Assembly: GCF_003071065.1 (NCBI RefSeq)
Contig: NZ_QCXX01000005.1
Location: forward strand, 62,001-126,000
Length of the DNA stretch: 64,000 bases
Direction of reading: 5' to 3'
From: Sphingobacterium athyrii
GTDB taxonomy: Bacteria; Bacteroidota; Bacteroidia; Sphingobacteriales; Sphingobacteriaceae
Shown here: piece after piece, positions 8,676 to 19,900 of the stretch
Layout: the number at the start of each line of letters is the position of its first letter
Numbering within the stretch: position 1 is the stretch's first letter
Translations under genes and position numbers: made by a program
Notes under the pieces: generated by a model
The model's input: only the letters and a program-made list of their open reading frames with translations
Database searches by the model: none
What the model was told of the DNA's origin: nothing

Positions 8676-10997
8676 ATGAGCTCGATTATTTCCTATTTTC
8701 TTCCGATTTCAATTGTGCTATCCCCTTTCCTTGCCTCCGCACAAGACGCACTCCTAAGTGGCTCCATTCGCGATTCCGTTAGTCAAACACCGCTTCGCGG
8801 AGCCATTATTACCATAAAGGACGGCATAGGCACGACCACCGACCTGCACGGACATTATCAGATCACAGTTCCTAAAGGTATTCACCTGGTAACTGTAAGT
8901 TATACGGGCTATCGGCAACAGGTCGCAACGGTCGAATTACGGCAGGCACTTAAAAAAAACTTTGCGTTACAGCCCCTAACCAAGCGAATTGACGAGGTCG
9001 TCGTATCAGCCAAGGAAAAGGGCGAAGCCATTGATGATCCACAGATGAGCACGGTTCATCTCCATATGAAAGATATTAAAGATGTCCCTGTCATCTTTGG
9101 CGAGAAAGACCTCGTTAAAACCATACAGTTGCTGCCCGGTGTACAAAGCGGCGGTGAAGGCTCTACCAATTTTCATGTGCGTGGTGGTGACGGTGGGCAA
9201 AACTTGATTCTCCTTGATCAGGCTACTGTATATAATGCATCGCATCTCCTCGGATTTTTCTCTACCTTTAATTCGGATGCGATCAAGGACGTACAGCTCT
9301 ATAAGGGCGGCATACCGGCCCAGTTTAACGGCCGGATATCCTCCGTACTAGATATCTCCATGTTGGACGGTAACAAAAAGCAGTTCTCCGGCGAAGGCGG
9401 CCTGGGTATAGTTGCTTCGCGGCTCAAACTTGAGGGCCCCATTGTAAAAGATAAGAGCTCCTTTCTATTCAGTGCCCGCCGTTCCTATGCGGATTCATTT
9501 TTAAAACTGGCGAAAAGTAAAGATATGGATAAGAATAGCCTGTATTTTTATGATCTGAATGCCAAGCTCAGTTTTAGTCTGGGGAAGAAAACCAACCTAT
9601 ACCTATCGGGCTATCATGGCAAAGACAGATTAAAGTACAATGACCTATTTCATCTTTTTTGGGGGAATACCACAGCGACGGCACGCTTGAACCACCGCTT
9701 TAACAATAAAATATCCAGCAACACCTCACTTATCTACAGTGGATTCAATTATCAGGCCGGTGTTTCCAGCGAGCAAATCGATTTTCAGGTGGCCTCCAAC
9801 ATCCGGAACGTCAATGCCAAGCAGGATTTTTCCTATTATGCGAATGTCAATCATACCATCCGGTTGGGGGTAAGCGCACTGGCACAGTCCATCCGGCCAG
9901 CTAATCTCGCTTCGGGCAAAAATCAGTCTATCAATCCGACGGCCATTGAAAGCCAGCGCGGAGTTGATCTTGGTGGTTATATCTCCCACGAATGGAAAGC
10001 TACCAACAGGCTGTCGTTACAGTACGGCATCCATGTCCATGATTTTATGGTCCTGGGCAAACGGACCTTTTATCAATTTGACAAAAATGGAATGCCTATT
10101 TCCGAAAAACGGGATAACAGCCGGATTGCCAAACACTATATCAATCTGGAACCACGTCTGTCCGCCAGTCTAATGCTTGATGAACGCAGCAGCTTAAAAG
10201 CTTCTTACAATCGCATCGTGCAGAACCTGCATCAATTGACCAATACTACCGCCAGCCTGCCCACCGATCAGTATGTACTCAGTAGTCTCCGTATCAAGCC
10301 ACAGCGTGTAGACCAGGCTGTCCTTGGTTACTTTCGTACTTTTTCGGACAAGCAATACAATTTTTCGGCCGAGGTCTATTATAAACGTCTGGGCAATCAG
10401 ATCGATGTACGTAATGGGGCCACCTTACAGGCAGATGCCTATTTCGAAGGGGAGCTGCTCTTTGGCATCGGGCGGGCTTACGGACTGGAGGGGCACTTGC
10501 GTAAGAACAGCGGTCGTCTTAAAGGCTGGATCAGCTATACCCTTTCCAAAAGCCGACGTAAATTTAACGGGATCAATGACGGAAAATGGTTCAATGCACG
10601 ACAGGATCGTACACACGACCTCGCAATTGTGGCCAATTACGTCCTTTCGGACAGCTGGACAGTCAGCGGGACATTTGTCTTCAATACCGGAAATGCCGTT
10701 ACCTTTCCGAGCGGAAAATACCTTGTCAACGGCAAATCCATGTTCTACTACACCGAGCGGAACGGTTACCGCATGCCTGATTATCACCGCCTGGACCTGT
10801 CAGCGACTTACGCCCCCAATAAAACCGGCAAACGCTTTCATTCAAGCTGGACAATTGGCATATACAATGCCTACAACCGCAAAAATGCTTATACCATTGA
10901 CTTTCGGGAAAACAAGGACAATCCCAATCTGACCGAAGCTTATAAAATTGTTTTATTCGGAATCATTCCTTCCGTCACCTGGAACTTTAAATTTTAG
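8676..10997 (+). CDS. TonB-dependent receptor with carboxypeptidase-like N-domain
   Basis: The product is 773 residues with a signal peptide ending ASAQ. A carboxypeptidase-D regulatory-like domain spans about 25-105 (LSGSIRDSVSQTPLRGAII, GHYQITVPKGIHLVTVSYTG), followed by a plug at about 120-225 (VKTIQLLPGVQSG, NFHVRGGDGGQNLILLD) and a barrel ending in NFKF. It is shorter than SusC proteins and has no SusD partner. The stop is 5 nt before the DUF4249 lipoprotein gene, and such pairs are common in Bacteroidota, where the lipoprotein is thought to act with the receptor. The substrate is unknown. Confidence 0.85.
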   Translation: MSSIISYFLPISIVLSPFLASAQDALLSGSIRDSVSQTPLRGAIITIKDGIGTTTDLHGHYQITVPKGIHLVTVSYTGYRQQVATVELRQALKKNFALQPLTKRIDEVVVSAKEKGEAIDDPQMSTVHLHMKDIKDVPVIFGEKDLVKTIQLLPGVQSGGEGSTNFHVRGGDGGQNLILLDQATVYNASHLLGFFSTFNSDAIKDVQLYKGGIPAQFNGRISSVLDISMLDGNKKQFSGEGGLGIVASRLKLEGPIVKDKSSFLFSARRSYADSFLKLAKSKDMDKNSLYFYDLNAKLSFSLGKKTNLYLSGYHGKDRLKYNDLFHLFWGNTTATARLNHRFNNKISSNTSLIYSGFNYQAGVSSEQIDFQVASNIRNVNAKQDFSYYANVNHTIRLGVSALAQSIRPANLASGKNQSINPTAIESQRGVDLGGYISHEWKATNRLSLQYGIHVHDFMVLGKRTFYQFDKNGMPISEKRDNSRIAKHYINLEPRLSASLMLDERSSLKASYNRIVQNLHQLTNTTASLPTDQYVLSSLRIKPQRVDQAVLGYFRTFSDKQYNFSAEVYYKRLGNQIDVRNGATLQADAYFEGELLFGIGRAYGLEGHLRKNSGRLKGWISYTLSKSRRKFNGINDGKWFNARQDRTHDLAIVANYVLSDSWTVSGTFVFNTGNAVTFPSGKYLVNGKSMFYYTERNGYRMPDYHRLDLSATYAPNKTGKRFHSSWTIGIYNAYNRKNAYTIDFRENKDNPNLTEAYKIVLFGIIPSVTWNFKF

Positions 10998-11002
10998 ACC
11001 TT

Positions 11003-11785
11003 ATGAATGCTAAACTGTCTTTTATCCTATCCAGTCTGTTGTTGCTGATTTCTTCCTGTGAAGAAAAAGTGGACCTTAATCTCAATGACGCTACGGCACG
11101 CATTGTTATTGATGCCCAGCTATCCGATGCCAGTCCAGTCCAGCGAATACGCATTTCACGATCCGTCGGATTCGACGATCCCATCAATACTTCCGGGATT
11201 AAAGGTGCAACGGTATGGGTCAAAGACAATGAAAATAGAAACTACTCTTTTCAATATGAGAAAGATGGCTATTATATCCATCGTACCTTTAAGCCCCTTT
11301 CCGGCCGGACCTATACGTTGCATGTTGACGTCCAAAAGCAGCAATATGGTTCTACCTGCCGGATGCCCGCTTATGTTGCCGTGGAGTCAACCCATATTTC
11401 CGAAAAAAATCTCGGCGGAGAAAATTATTTTTTTGCGGCACTGACCTTTAAAGATCCCGCTAAAATTTCCAATTATTATATTTATACCCTCTCCACCAAT
11501 GGCGGCCCCTTTCGTTTTGCACGAGCAGAGTCCGACCAATTTAACGACGGACTGAAAGTAACCCATTATATCACCGACCAGGAGAAAGACCTATCCCCCG
11601 GTGACACAATTACTGTACGCCGCTATTGTGTGGACCAGAAAACCTATCAATATTGGAACGAGTACCAAAGCAACAATCTCAGCAACGCCGCACCCGGGAA
11701 TCCGAAATCCAATATTTCCAATAATGCGCTGGGCTATTTCTCAGTAGCTCCGGTCATGGAATATAAGCTGAAGATCACACAATGA
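11003..11785 (+). CDS. DUF4249-type lipoprotein paired with a TonB receptor
   Basis: The product is 260 residues with a lipobox at the end of a short signal peptide (LLLLISSC). The following EEKVDLNLNDATARIVIDAQ, the RIRISRSVGFDD segment and KGATVWVKDNENRNYSF are characteristic of the DUF4249 family, beta-rich surface lipoproteins encoded directly behind TonB-dependent receptors. Its function is unproven; an accessory role in ligand capture is inferred from the gene pair. It ends 26 nt before the convergent nuclease-fold gene. Confidence 0.8.
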   Translation: MNAKLSFILSSLLLLISSCEEKVDLNLNDATARIVIDAQLSDASPVQRIRISRSVGFDDPINTSGIKGATVWVKDNENRNYSFQYEKDGYYIHRTFKPLSGRTYTLHVDVQKQQYGSTCRMPAYVAVESTHISEKNLGGENYFFAALTFKDPAKISNYYIYTLSTNGGPFRFARAESDQFNDGLKVTHYITDQEKDLSPGDTITVRRYCVDQKTYQYWNEYQSNNLSNAAPGNPKSNISNNALGYFSVAPVMEYKLKITQ

Positions 11786-11810
11786 CCAAGGAGCCCATCG
11801 CATGCGCAGA

Positions 11811-12881
11811 CTATTCACGGTTGTCACTCTCCTCCTTACGTCCCTCCGCGATCAGTTCATTAACTTCGTTCATTTCTCCCTTTTCAAGCTCTTCGATATC
11901 TTCCGCCTGCTCATCCGAATAGCGGTCTATAAAGAAGGTACAGCCCATGGGAAAGTGATCAGAACCTACCGAAGGATAAATAAAAAGCTTGTCTATAAAT
12001 ACATTTGGGCTATGAAAAAGCAGATCCAGCGGAACCCTGAAAAACCAATAATTGGCATGAAAGGTCGATAAGATGCCACGCCCGATCCGTGCATCGATCA
12101 GCTTGCTTGTTTTTTTAAACAGGACCGAAGATCTTGCCCAGGCCACATTGTTAAAATCACCCGTCACCACCACCGGCATTTTATAATCGCGTACTTTTTT
12201 TGCCACACTGAGCAGATCACCATCCCGTTCTTTGGAATTTTCTTCCTCCGTAGGACTTGGAGGCGGTGGATGCACCGCAAAAAATTTAAAACGGTGACCG
12301 TCTTCTGTCTCCAATTCAGCCTCGATACTCGGAATGTCATCAGCCACAAAGTAATGTACCTGACTTTTATTGACCTTGAGCTTGGTGTAAAAATGCATGC
12401 CGTAGGTATTATCCAAGGTCACTTTGACCACATTTGGATAGTCTGATTCCAATTCCCGCAGGGCATTTTCCCAAACCGCATCGCTTTCCATTGTCAAAAA
12501 AATCTGCGGCTGCTCTTTCCGGATCAGCTCTATAAAACGGTCGTGCTCTTTATTGAACTGCAAGACATTACAGGAGATAATTTTGATGCTATCCGAGGCA
12601 TCTTTTCCCTTTTCATATATTTCTTTCCGCCAAAATTTAGTATAGCGGACCAAGATAAATACATGATAGCCAATCAATAGCGCCTGAAGGATCTGTATGC
12701 TCCATATCCAGGGAGCATCCGCAACCAGGTAAAAGCCCCAGGCCAACAATGGCACCTGAAAGACCAGCAGCTGCAGCTTCACAAACTCAGCCACACGAAA
12801 CACCCAGTGCTGGCACCTGATAAAAGGCAGCAGACTAAGGACAATCAAGAGCCCCGATAAAACAAAAAATAAAATCTGCAT
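11811..12881 (-). CDS. Membrane-bound endonuclease/exonuclease/phosphatase-fold protein
   Basis: The product is 356 residues. The first 90 residues contain three hydrophobic segments. From about residue 100 the EEP fold is evident: IISCNVLQFNKEHDRF (metal-binding Asn), FLTMESD (Glu), FFAVHPPPP, VVVTGDFNN (catalytic Asp and Asn) and VGSDHFPMG (terminal Asp-His). All core residues are present, so it should be an active Mg-dependent phosphoesterase. The active domain lies on one side of the membrane, probably the periplasm. Bacteroidota encode many such proteins of unknown substrate; nucleic acid, phospholipid and inositol phosphate are all possible. Confidence 0.8.
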   Translation of the reverse strand: MQILFFVLSGLLIVLSLLPFIRCQHWVFRVAEFVKLQLLVFQVPLLAWGFYLVADAPWIWSIQILQALLIGYHVFILVRYTKFWRKEIYEKGKDASDSIKIISCNVLQFNKEHDRFIELIRKEQPQIFLTMESDAVWENALRELESDYPNVVKVTLDNTYGMHFYTKLKVNKSQVHYFVADDIPSIEAELETEDGHRFKFFAVHPPPPSPTEEENSKERDGDLLSVAKKVRDYKMPVVVTGDFNNVAWARSSVLFKKTSKLIDARIGRGILSTFHANYWFFRVPLDLLFHSPNVFIDKLFIYPSVGSDHFPMGCTFFIDRYSDEQAEDIEELEKGEMNEVNELIAEGRKEESDNRE

Positions 12882-12972
12882 ATTGCTTTCAAAATTACTT
12901 CACAAAGATATGGCTTGAACAAGACATTTCCGTATCCAATCACTGACTGGCAGGAAGATCCCCTAAAAAGGG

Positions 12973-14052
12973 TTACGCTTTAATTTCTTTCGCAGTATAA
13001 TCAACTCGTGTTTTGGACAGGGCATCCGGAAAATTGAACTTGATATAATCGATCATCTGTTCACGTATGTAACAGCGGAGATCAAAAGCCTGCCCTGAAT
13101 TACGGCAGCTCATCAAACAGCGTATCTCCATGGTATGCTCCTTAAGATCAGTGACCTGCAATACATTTACTTGACCATCCCATAGGGGATGTCCAGTGAG
13201 TAAATCCGTCAGCTTTTCCCGAAGCTGCTGCACGGGGATGGTAAAATCGGTGTAGATAAAAACCGTTCCCAATATCTCTGCTGTAGTCCGCGTCCAGTTC
13301 TGAAAAGGTTTCTCGATAAAATAGGTAATCGGCAGTACCAGACGACGCTTGTCCCAGATATTGACCACCACATAAGTGAGGTTGATTTCCTCAACCTTTC
13401 CCCACTCCCCCTCTACCACCAGCACATCGTCCATTCGTATGGGCTGTGTAAATGCGATCTGAAAACCCGCCAGCAGATTCCCTAGTGATTTCTGTGCCGC
13501 AAAGCCAATGATAATACCGCCGACACCCACACCGGTCAGCAATCCTGCACCGATCTTTTGCATGCTTTCAAAACTTAATAATACAATCGCCAGTGCGACC
13601 ACAATAATGATGGTCACCACCACTTTGCGGATAAAAACGATTTGTGTCCTGACCTTCCGCTCACGTAAGTTATTCTCCTTGTTGACATCAAATCGATGGT
13701 ACAGATAATCTTCAAATACTTTGATCGCCTGAATCAAAGCCAAGGCGAAAAAGCTGACTAACAATATCTCGTTGATTTTGGTCACCACCTGTAATGTTCT
13801 GGCATTAAAATGCGCAAAAGGAAGTAAACTGTTAAAGACCAGCAATGGAATAAAAATACTCAATATCCTGTTAAATCGGCGAATGAATGAACGAAACAGG
13901 GAATAAGAAGACTGCTCGATCGCCTGCCTTCGCAACAGGGGTATAAACAATATTTTTATGAGCATACCAATCAGGAATGAAAATAGGATTAATGCCATAT
14001 TCCAGAGCCACGCAGGCCAGTTCTGTGAAAGTTGGATTAATACTTCGGTCAT
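12973..14052 (-). CDS. MscS-family mechanosensitive channel
   Basis: The product is 359 residues with four or five transmembrane segments in the first 190 residues. The pore-lining helix is visible as AGLLTGVGVGGIIIGFAAQKSLGNLLAGFQIAFTQP (about 165-200), followed by the beta domain starting VDDVLVV-like (MDDVLVVEGEWGKVEEINLTYVVV) and a mixed alpha/beta C-terminus. The family opens under membrane tension to release osmolytes. It is monocistronic, with a 305-nt divergent intergenic region shared with gldL. Confidence 0.9.
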   Translation of the reverse strand: MTEVLIQLSQNWPAWLWNMALILFSFLIGMLIKILFIPLLRRQAIEQSSYSLFRSFIRRFNRILSIFIPLLVFNSLLPFAHFNARTLQVVTKINEILLVSFFALALIQAIKVFEDYLYHRFDVNKENNLRERKVRTQIVFIRKVVVTIIIVVALAIVLLSFESMQKIGAGLLTGVGVGGIIIGFAAQKSLGNLLAGFQIAFTQPIRMDDVLVVEGEWGKVEEINLTYVVVNIWDKRRLVLPITYFIEKPFQNWTRTTAEILGTVFIYTDFTIPVQQLREKLTDLLTGHPLWDGQVNVLQVTDLKEHTMEIRCLMSCRNSGQAFDLRCYIREQMIDYIKFNFPDALSKTRVDYTAKEIKA

Positions 14053-14357
14053 AAAGTTATTTTTCTATTGCACTACATATAAATTACTACTATGTATAAC
14101 TGTTGGGCAGAGCTAACGTTTGTTTTATTTTGAGAAAATACTATTTGCTATCACAAATGGATCACCTAAGAGCATAAAATTAGATCAAGATTCATCTTTG
14201 GTATATTTTTTGAACAAAGCTGGTCGTTTCAACTAGACACTAAATCCGCTTGCGATATACGGCAAGTATATACTATTAAACAGACAAATCCGTTTTATAC
14301 AAAAAACTGAATTAAAACTATCCAAAAATAGAATTAAACCAAACACACATAAAAACT
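14053..14357. other. Divergent intergenic region between the MscS gene and gldL
   Basis: This 305-nt AT-rich region must hold the promoters of both divergent genes. No exact TAnnTTTG box with a clear -33 partner, no hairpin with a T-run and no open frame of note could be supported. Confidence 0.5.
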
Positions 14358-15170
14358 ATGAGCAAGAAAAAAGACAATTCAAGATGGCTAAATGTGGCCA
14401 TATCCTGGGGCGCGAGTATCGTCATCATCGGGGTACTGTTCAAGATCCTTCACATTGGCGGCAGCACAGCCAACTACATGATCGGTATCGGACTTGGTGT
14501 TGAGGCACTTCTCTTCTTTCTGATGGGTTTCAATCCCCCACCGCCTGAGCCTGACTGGAGCAGGGTCTACCCTGAATTGGACGATAATTTCAATGGCGAG
14601 CTTCCTGTTCGTGGTAAAACAGTGGTTGCACAGCCCGCAGGCCCATCGGCGACAGCCGCCTTAGACAAAATGTTTGCCGACGCCCATATTGAGCCTGCAA
14701 GCATCGAAAACCTCGGCCGTGGATTACGTGATTTCAGCGAAAAAGTATCTGCTATCAACAAATTGTCTGATGTCTCGCTAGCGACAGATGAATTCACACA
14801 AAAATTGCGGACAGCAACCTCCAAGTTTGACAACTTAAGCTTAGCCTTTGAAAAAGCATCACAAAACCTCGTAGCGATGTCAAATACCTCCGGTGATACG
14901 GCAAACTACCACGACCAGGTGAAAAATCTGACCACTAATCTTGGTCAGCTCAATGCCATGTATGAGCGTGAATTACGAGACTCTGCATCACACCTGCAGT
15001 CCATGAATAAGTTTTATGAGAACTTAAGCTATACCATGCAAAACTTCAACGAATCACTGGATGACTCCAAAGCATTTAAAGAAGAAGTGGGCAAACTGGC
15101 GAAAAATCTGAATGCATTAAATGCCATTTACGGTAATATGCTCAGTGCCATGAACCAGCCTCGCGTATAA
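14358..15170 (+). CDS. gldL: Gliding motility/type IX secretion protein GldL
   Basis: The product is 270 residues with two close transmembrane helices near the N-terminus (LNVAISWGASIVIIGVLFKI and MIGIGLGVEALLFFLMGF), followed by the diagnostic NPPPPEPDWSRVYPEL motif and a long coiled-coil-like cytoplasmic tail. GldL and GldM together form the proton-driven inner membrane motor of the type IX secretion system. The gene is followed 30 nt later by gldM. The usual upstream gldK is missing: the next gene upstream is a divergent MscS channel. Confidence 0.9.
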   Translation: MSKKKDNSRWLNVAISWGASIVIIGVLFKILHIGGSTANYMIGIGLGVEALLFFLMGFNPPPPEPDWSRVYPELDDNFNGELPVRGKTVVAQPAGPSATAALDKMFADAHIEPASIENLGRGLRDFSEKVSAINKLSDVSLATDEFTQKLRTATSKFDNLSLAFEKASQNLVAMSNTSGDTANYHDQVKNLTTNLGQLNAMYERELRDSASHLQSMNKFYENLSYTMQNFNESLDDSKAFKEEVGKLAKNLNALNAIYGNMLSAMNQPRV

Positions 15171-15200
15171 TTTATCCTTGTATTACTTAAATTAGAAAAA

Positions 15201-16736
15201 ATGGCATTAGGAAGAGAAACGCCAAGACAGCGGATGATCGGCATCCTCTATCTGGTCTTGCTTGCTTTACTGGCACTCAATGTACCGGATTCAATCTTGG
15301 ATGCATTCAAAAATATCAACAACAGTCTCGAAACATCCAAGTCAAATGTCAACACGGCTGTACAACAGCTATTCGCTGCATTTGAAAACACCAAATTAAA
15401 GGAGGAGCCCGCAAGGGCCAAACCCATTTACGATAAAGCAAAAAAAGCACAGGCTATTATTGGCGAGCTCGATAAATATATTCTGTCCCTGAAAGAAGAG
15501 TTTGTCAAACAGGGCGGTGGATACGATGAAGAAAAGGGAGATCTTGTCAAACGGGAAAATGAAGATATCTCTCCCAATCTGATGATCAATGAGAAAAAAG
15601 GAACGATTCTAAAGGACAAGATTAATGAAACCCGGTCCAAGTTATTGGCATTATTGACACCTGAAGAGCAAAAAATGGTTTCTTTTTCCCTTGAAGCCAA
15701 GAATCCGGAGAAGTCGGTGAATGGCAAAAGATCCTGGGAAGAGATCAATTTCGGCAGTGGCACGCCATTGACCGCGGCGATGACCATTCTGACAAAGATC
15801 CAGACCGATGCACAAAATGCAGAGTCTGATGTGGTGAAGATCATTCTGGGCAAAATGGATCAGGCCGTGGTCAATCTGGACAAGTTTGCTGCAGTAGCCG
15901 TTGCTCCCACGTCCTACTTGGTACAGGGACAACCTTACAAAGCAGAAGTCTTTTTAACTGCATCCGATTCCAAGTCCGAGCCGGCGATCTCTGTCAACGG
16001 TTCAGCATTACAGATTGTGGACGGTAAAGGTGTATACTCCGTACCGACCAACCGGGAAGGTATTTTTAGCTGGACTGGCGTGATTAAAGTCAAACAGACT
16101 GATGGATCCTTTAAGGAATATCGCACACCCCAGCAGACCTATCAGGTGGCCCGTCCTTCGGCCGTGGTATCACCGGATAAAATGAATGTCCTGTATATCG
16201 GCGTCAATAATCCGATTTCCGTTTCAGCTCCAGGCACACCTACCGATAAAGTCCGTGTAAGCATGAGTGGCGGGAGCATATCCAGTGCCGGCGGTGGCAA
16301 ATATAATGTACGCGTAAGTTCACCGGGAACTGCCCGCATTGCCGTATCCGCCGAAGTGGCACCAGGCAAGACACAAACCTTGAGTTCGACCGAATTCCGT
16401 GTCAAAAGAATCCCGGATCCGATTGCCAAATTTGCCGGTAAAACAGGCGGTTCCATGGCGACAGTAGCGCTGAAAGCACAAAATGCGCTATTTGCGAAAC
16501 TGGATAACTTTGACTTTGACGCTACCTTTAAAGTGACCAAGTTTACGATGATTATTGCCAAACCCCGTGCAGACGCAATCGTACTGTCCACTTCGGGCGG
16601 CCAGTTAAGTTCAAGCATGGCATCTGCTTTAAATGGCATTGTTCCGGGTACACGCGTGATCTTCGACAATATCGTTGCTGTCGGTCCTGACGGGACGTCC
16701 AGACAACTCAATGCCGTCGCATTAACGGCAAACTAG
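15201..16736 (+). CDS. gldM: Gliding motility/type IX secretion protein GldM
   Basis: The product is 511 residues, the usual length for GldM. The N-terminus MALGRETPRQRMIGILYLVL is the canonical opening, with a single transmembrane helix that inserts into the GldL ring, followed by a long helical and then beta-domain periplasmic shaft. The protein transmits motor torque to the outer membrane secretion complex. It normally sits before gldN, but here a strong terminator follows within 33 nt and the next gene is a SusC homolog, so this is a two-gene gldLM unit. Confidence 0.9.
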   Translation: MALGRETPRQRMIGILYLVLLALLALNVPDSILDAFKNINNSLETSKSNVNTAVQQLFAAFENTKLKEEPARAKPIYDKAKKAQAIIGELDKYILSLKEEFVKQGGGYDEEKGDLVKRENEDISPNLMINEKKGTILKDKINETRSKLLALLTPEEQKMVSFSLEAKNPEKSVNGKRSWEEINFGSGTPLTAAMTILTKIQTDAQNAESDVVKIILGKMDQAVVNLDKFAAVAVAPTSYLVQGQPYKAEVFLTASDSKSEPAISVNGSALQIVDGKGVYSVPTNREGIFSWTGVIKVKQTDGSFKEYRTPQQTYQVARPSAVVSPDKMNVLYIGVNNPISVSAPGTPTDKVRVSMSGGSISSAGGGKYNVRVSSPGTARIAVSAEVAPGKTQTLSSTEFRVKRIPDPIAKFAGKTGGSMATVALKAQNALFAKLDNFDFDATFKVTKFTMIIAKPRADAIVLSTSGGQLSSSMASALNGIVPGTRVIFDNIVAVGPDGTSRQLNAVALTAN

Positions 16737-16768
16737 CAAAAAAAATCACCCCTACTTTTATACATAAG

Positions 16769-16799
16769 GCCTTCTCCTTTGCTGGAGAAGGCTTTTTTT
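16769..16799 (+). terminator. Strong intrinsic terminator after gldM
   Basis: A perfect 9-bp stem (GCCTTCTCC with GGAGAAGGC) has loop TTTGCT and is followed by seven T. Confidence 0.95.
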
Positions 16800-16998
16800 G
16801 TGTGTTACCAACAGTTCAGGACAGTGGAATAAAAGTTTAATTGCATTATTGCAACGTAGTTCTTTCAGATCCCATTTTCTGCCTAAGATTACCTATCCAT
16901 CACATGGATCATGCCGTAACCTGAAAGAGTCTGCTAACCAATAACTAAAGTAATTATTTACTTTTCTTGAAACACCAATTATTAAACAATTGAACTGT

Positions 16999-19900
16999 AT
17001 GAATTACCAATTTTTCACGAGAACACTACTGAAAAGTAGTATTAAGTTACTTTGTCCTTTGATGGCGCTCGCCCCCATCTCGCTTTATCCCCACAGCTTA
17101 ACCGAAAGGCCTATTTTATTGACCACAAAATTTGCGGGTATAACCGGACGTGTATTAGACCCCGACGGGAAACCGGTCCATGGTGCGACCATCCTGGTCA
17201 AAGGCAGTAAAGCCGGGGTCAAGACCGGCGAAGATGGGGTATTCCACATCAATCTCCCTACCGATAATCAAGTCATTATTGTCAGCTACATCGGTTATAA
17301 AGTGCAGGAGATAGACATGACCGGAAAAACAAGCATCACCATTCGGCTTGAATCCAATACAAGTATTGATGAAGTCGTCGTCGTGGGTTATGGTACAAAA
17401 AAACGCGGTGAAGTACTGGGTGCTGTGGCTTCGGTCGATCCCAAAGAAATCCAGGATATTCCCGCAGCAAATATTGCTGCAGCCCTACGTGACCGTGTCG
17501 CGGGCCTAGGTGTCAGCGAATCATCCGGCCGACCAGGTGCCGCCGTTACCCTCAATGTCCGGAATGCCTTTGCCTCAGATCAGGCAAAATTACAGGGTGT
17601 TACCAACGAGCCGCTATATGTCATTGATGGGATCATCTCTACTTCGGATGTATTTGAAAACCTAGACGCTTCTATGGTCGAAAATATATCGATCTTAAAA
17701 GATGCTTCAGCAGCTATTTATGGAGCTTCGGGCGCAAAGGGAGTTATCCTTGTCACGACCAAGAGAGGACAAGCCGGCAAGCCCCAATTGAGCTACAACG
17801 GCTATATCGGTATTTCAGATGCCACCGTCAAACCCAAAATGCTCTCAGCCTATCAGCATGCCAAATTGTTGAATGAAACCTATGCATTGAACAATGCGCA
17901 GCCCACTTCGTTCTTTTCGGATGAAGATCTTGCCTACCTCAAAACCAATCCCTACAAAAGCTGGTATGACGAACTGTGGAAATCCTCCAAAATGGAAAGG
18001 CATAATCTATCTATTTCCGGAGGGAGTGAAAAAGTCACCTTTTTTGCCGGCGGCAGTTACCAAAAAGAAGATGGCAATTATGCAGGCATGAACCAGCAAA
18101 AATATTCATTCCGATCGGGCTTCAATGCCGAAATCATCGATGGACTGAAGGCAGATGTAGCTTTTAACGTCAATAATACCAAAACCAACAGCCAAAATAG
18201 TCTGTCCGATGACCGCGACCAGAATTTCTACCAGACCCTGATTACCACCCCGCAATGGGTACCTATCCAGATCGATGGTCTGCCTGTCAACTTTAACAAC
18301 ATCAATGCCAATAGTAACACCAATCCATTGGCCATTATAAATTCAGGTTATTATCAAAAGCAAAACAATTCAAACTATAGCATCAATGCTTCGCTAAATT
18401 ATGCCCCAAAAGCACTGAAAGGTTTTAATGCACGTATCCAAGTGTCACATTCCGGCACATCATCCAGTGGTCAGGAATACCTTCCAGCCTATGATCTATA
18501 CGACTTTGTACGCAGGGGCAATAACAACTTACTCTATACCAATACTGTCAACAGCACCTTTCGTATGGATGGCAACAAAACAAAAATTGCTCCGTCACTG
18601 GGCAAGGGAAGCAGTTACCAAGGTAATCTTGTGTTACAATATGCCAATACCTTTGGCGATCACAATATGGCTGTGATGCTTGGCGCTGAGCAATCGGCAT
18701 CCAATTCCGAGGGCTTATCGGCCTATTGGACCAACCAACAGCTATTGAATTTGGATGAATATTGGGCTTTCGACCAATCTACTTTTACGAATAATGGCCG
18801 CAGTATTGAAGAGGCCGTAAAACGATCTGTCTTCGGCCGCTTCAATTATGACTATAAGAAAAAATACCTCGTGGAGGTGATCACCCGTCTGGACGCATCC
18901 TCCCGCTTTGCCAAGGGCAATATCTGGGGCTTGTTTCCCACAGTCGCGACAGGCTGGGTAGTCAGCGAAGAAAACTTCTTTAAAGAGCTGAACTATATCA
19001 GCTATCTAAAAGTGCGGGCCAACTACGGTCTTGTGGGCGAGGATCGCGTCAACGCCCGTCTTTGGCAGGACCGCTTTAGTGTAGACCTGGTCAATACTGG
19101 TTACCTCTATGGCGAGACCCCAGTGGCATCCCTCAACCCGACAATTATTGCAAATCCAGATATCTCCTGGGAAAAACACCGTACGTTTAACTTTGGTATT
19201 GAATCGCGTTGGTTTGATAATGAATTGAGTTTCGGATTCGAGTATTACTTCCGTGATTCTTACGATGTATTTGACAAAGGCAATGATGAAAATTTCCCCA
19301 TGTATGCCGGATTCAAAGCACCGGTGGTAAATTACCAAAAACGCAAAGGCTGGGGGACTGAATTCTCCCTGGGTTACCAAAATACATTTTCCAACGGGCT
19401 TAAGCTATCCACCAACATGAACTTTGGCTACTCGGGCAGCTATACCACACAGATGTTTTTCAACAAATTCCAGCTCTATGATTTCTCCTATCCCGACTGG
19501 AAGGTCGAAATGGGTACCGACTCCCGCAAATACAATACCGGCAATTATGGACTGATCTATGTGGATATGCTGCGTACACAGCAGGATGTGGATAATTTTC
19601 TGGCTAAAAACCCCAACTATACCATCGATGGTAAAGTGCCACAGGTTGGCTGGACAGTATACGAAGATACCAATGGCGACGGAAAAATTACCGAGAAAGA
19701 TCTCACCACCATGTTTGAGAATACATCGCCTATTTTCTCTACGGGTGTTACCATTGGTTTAGCCTATAAATCTTTTTCATTGAACACCAACTTCCGAGCA
19801 GTTTTTGGCGGCAAAGCATTTTATGAATCACAGGCCATGACTGCCCCTACCGATAAAGTCAATGTACCCAGCTTCTGGGAAGACCATTGGTCATTGGATA

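Noticed and set aside
10324..10932. 202-codon open frame on the plus strand
   Set aside because: It lies wholly inside the TonB receptor gene in another frame and has no family features; the receptor frame is continuous through it.
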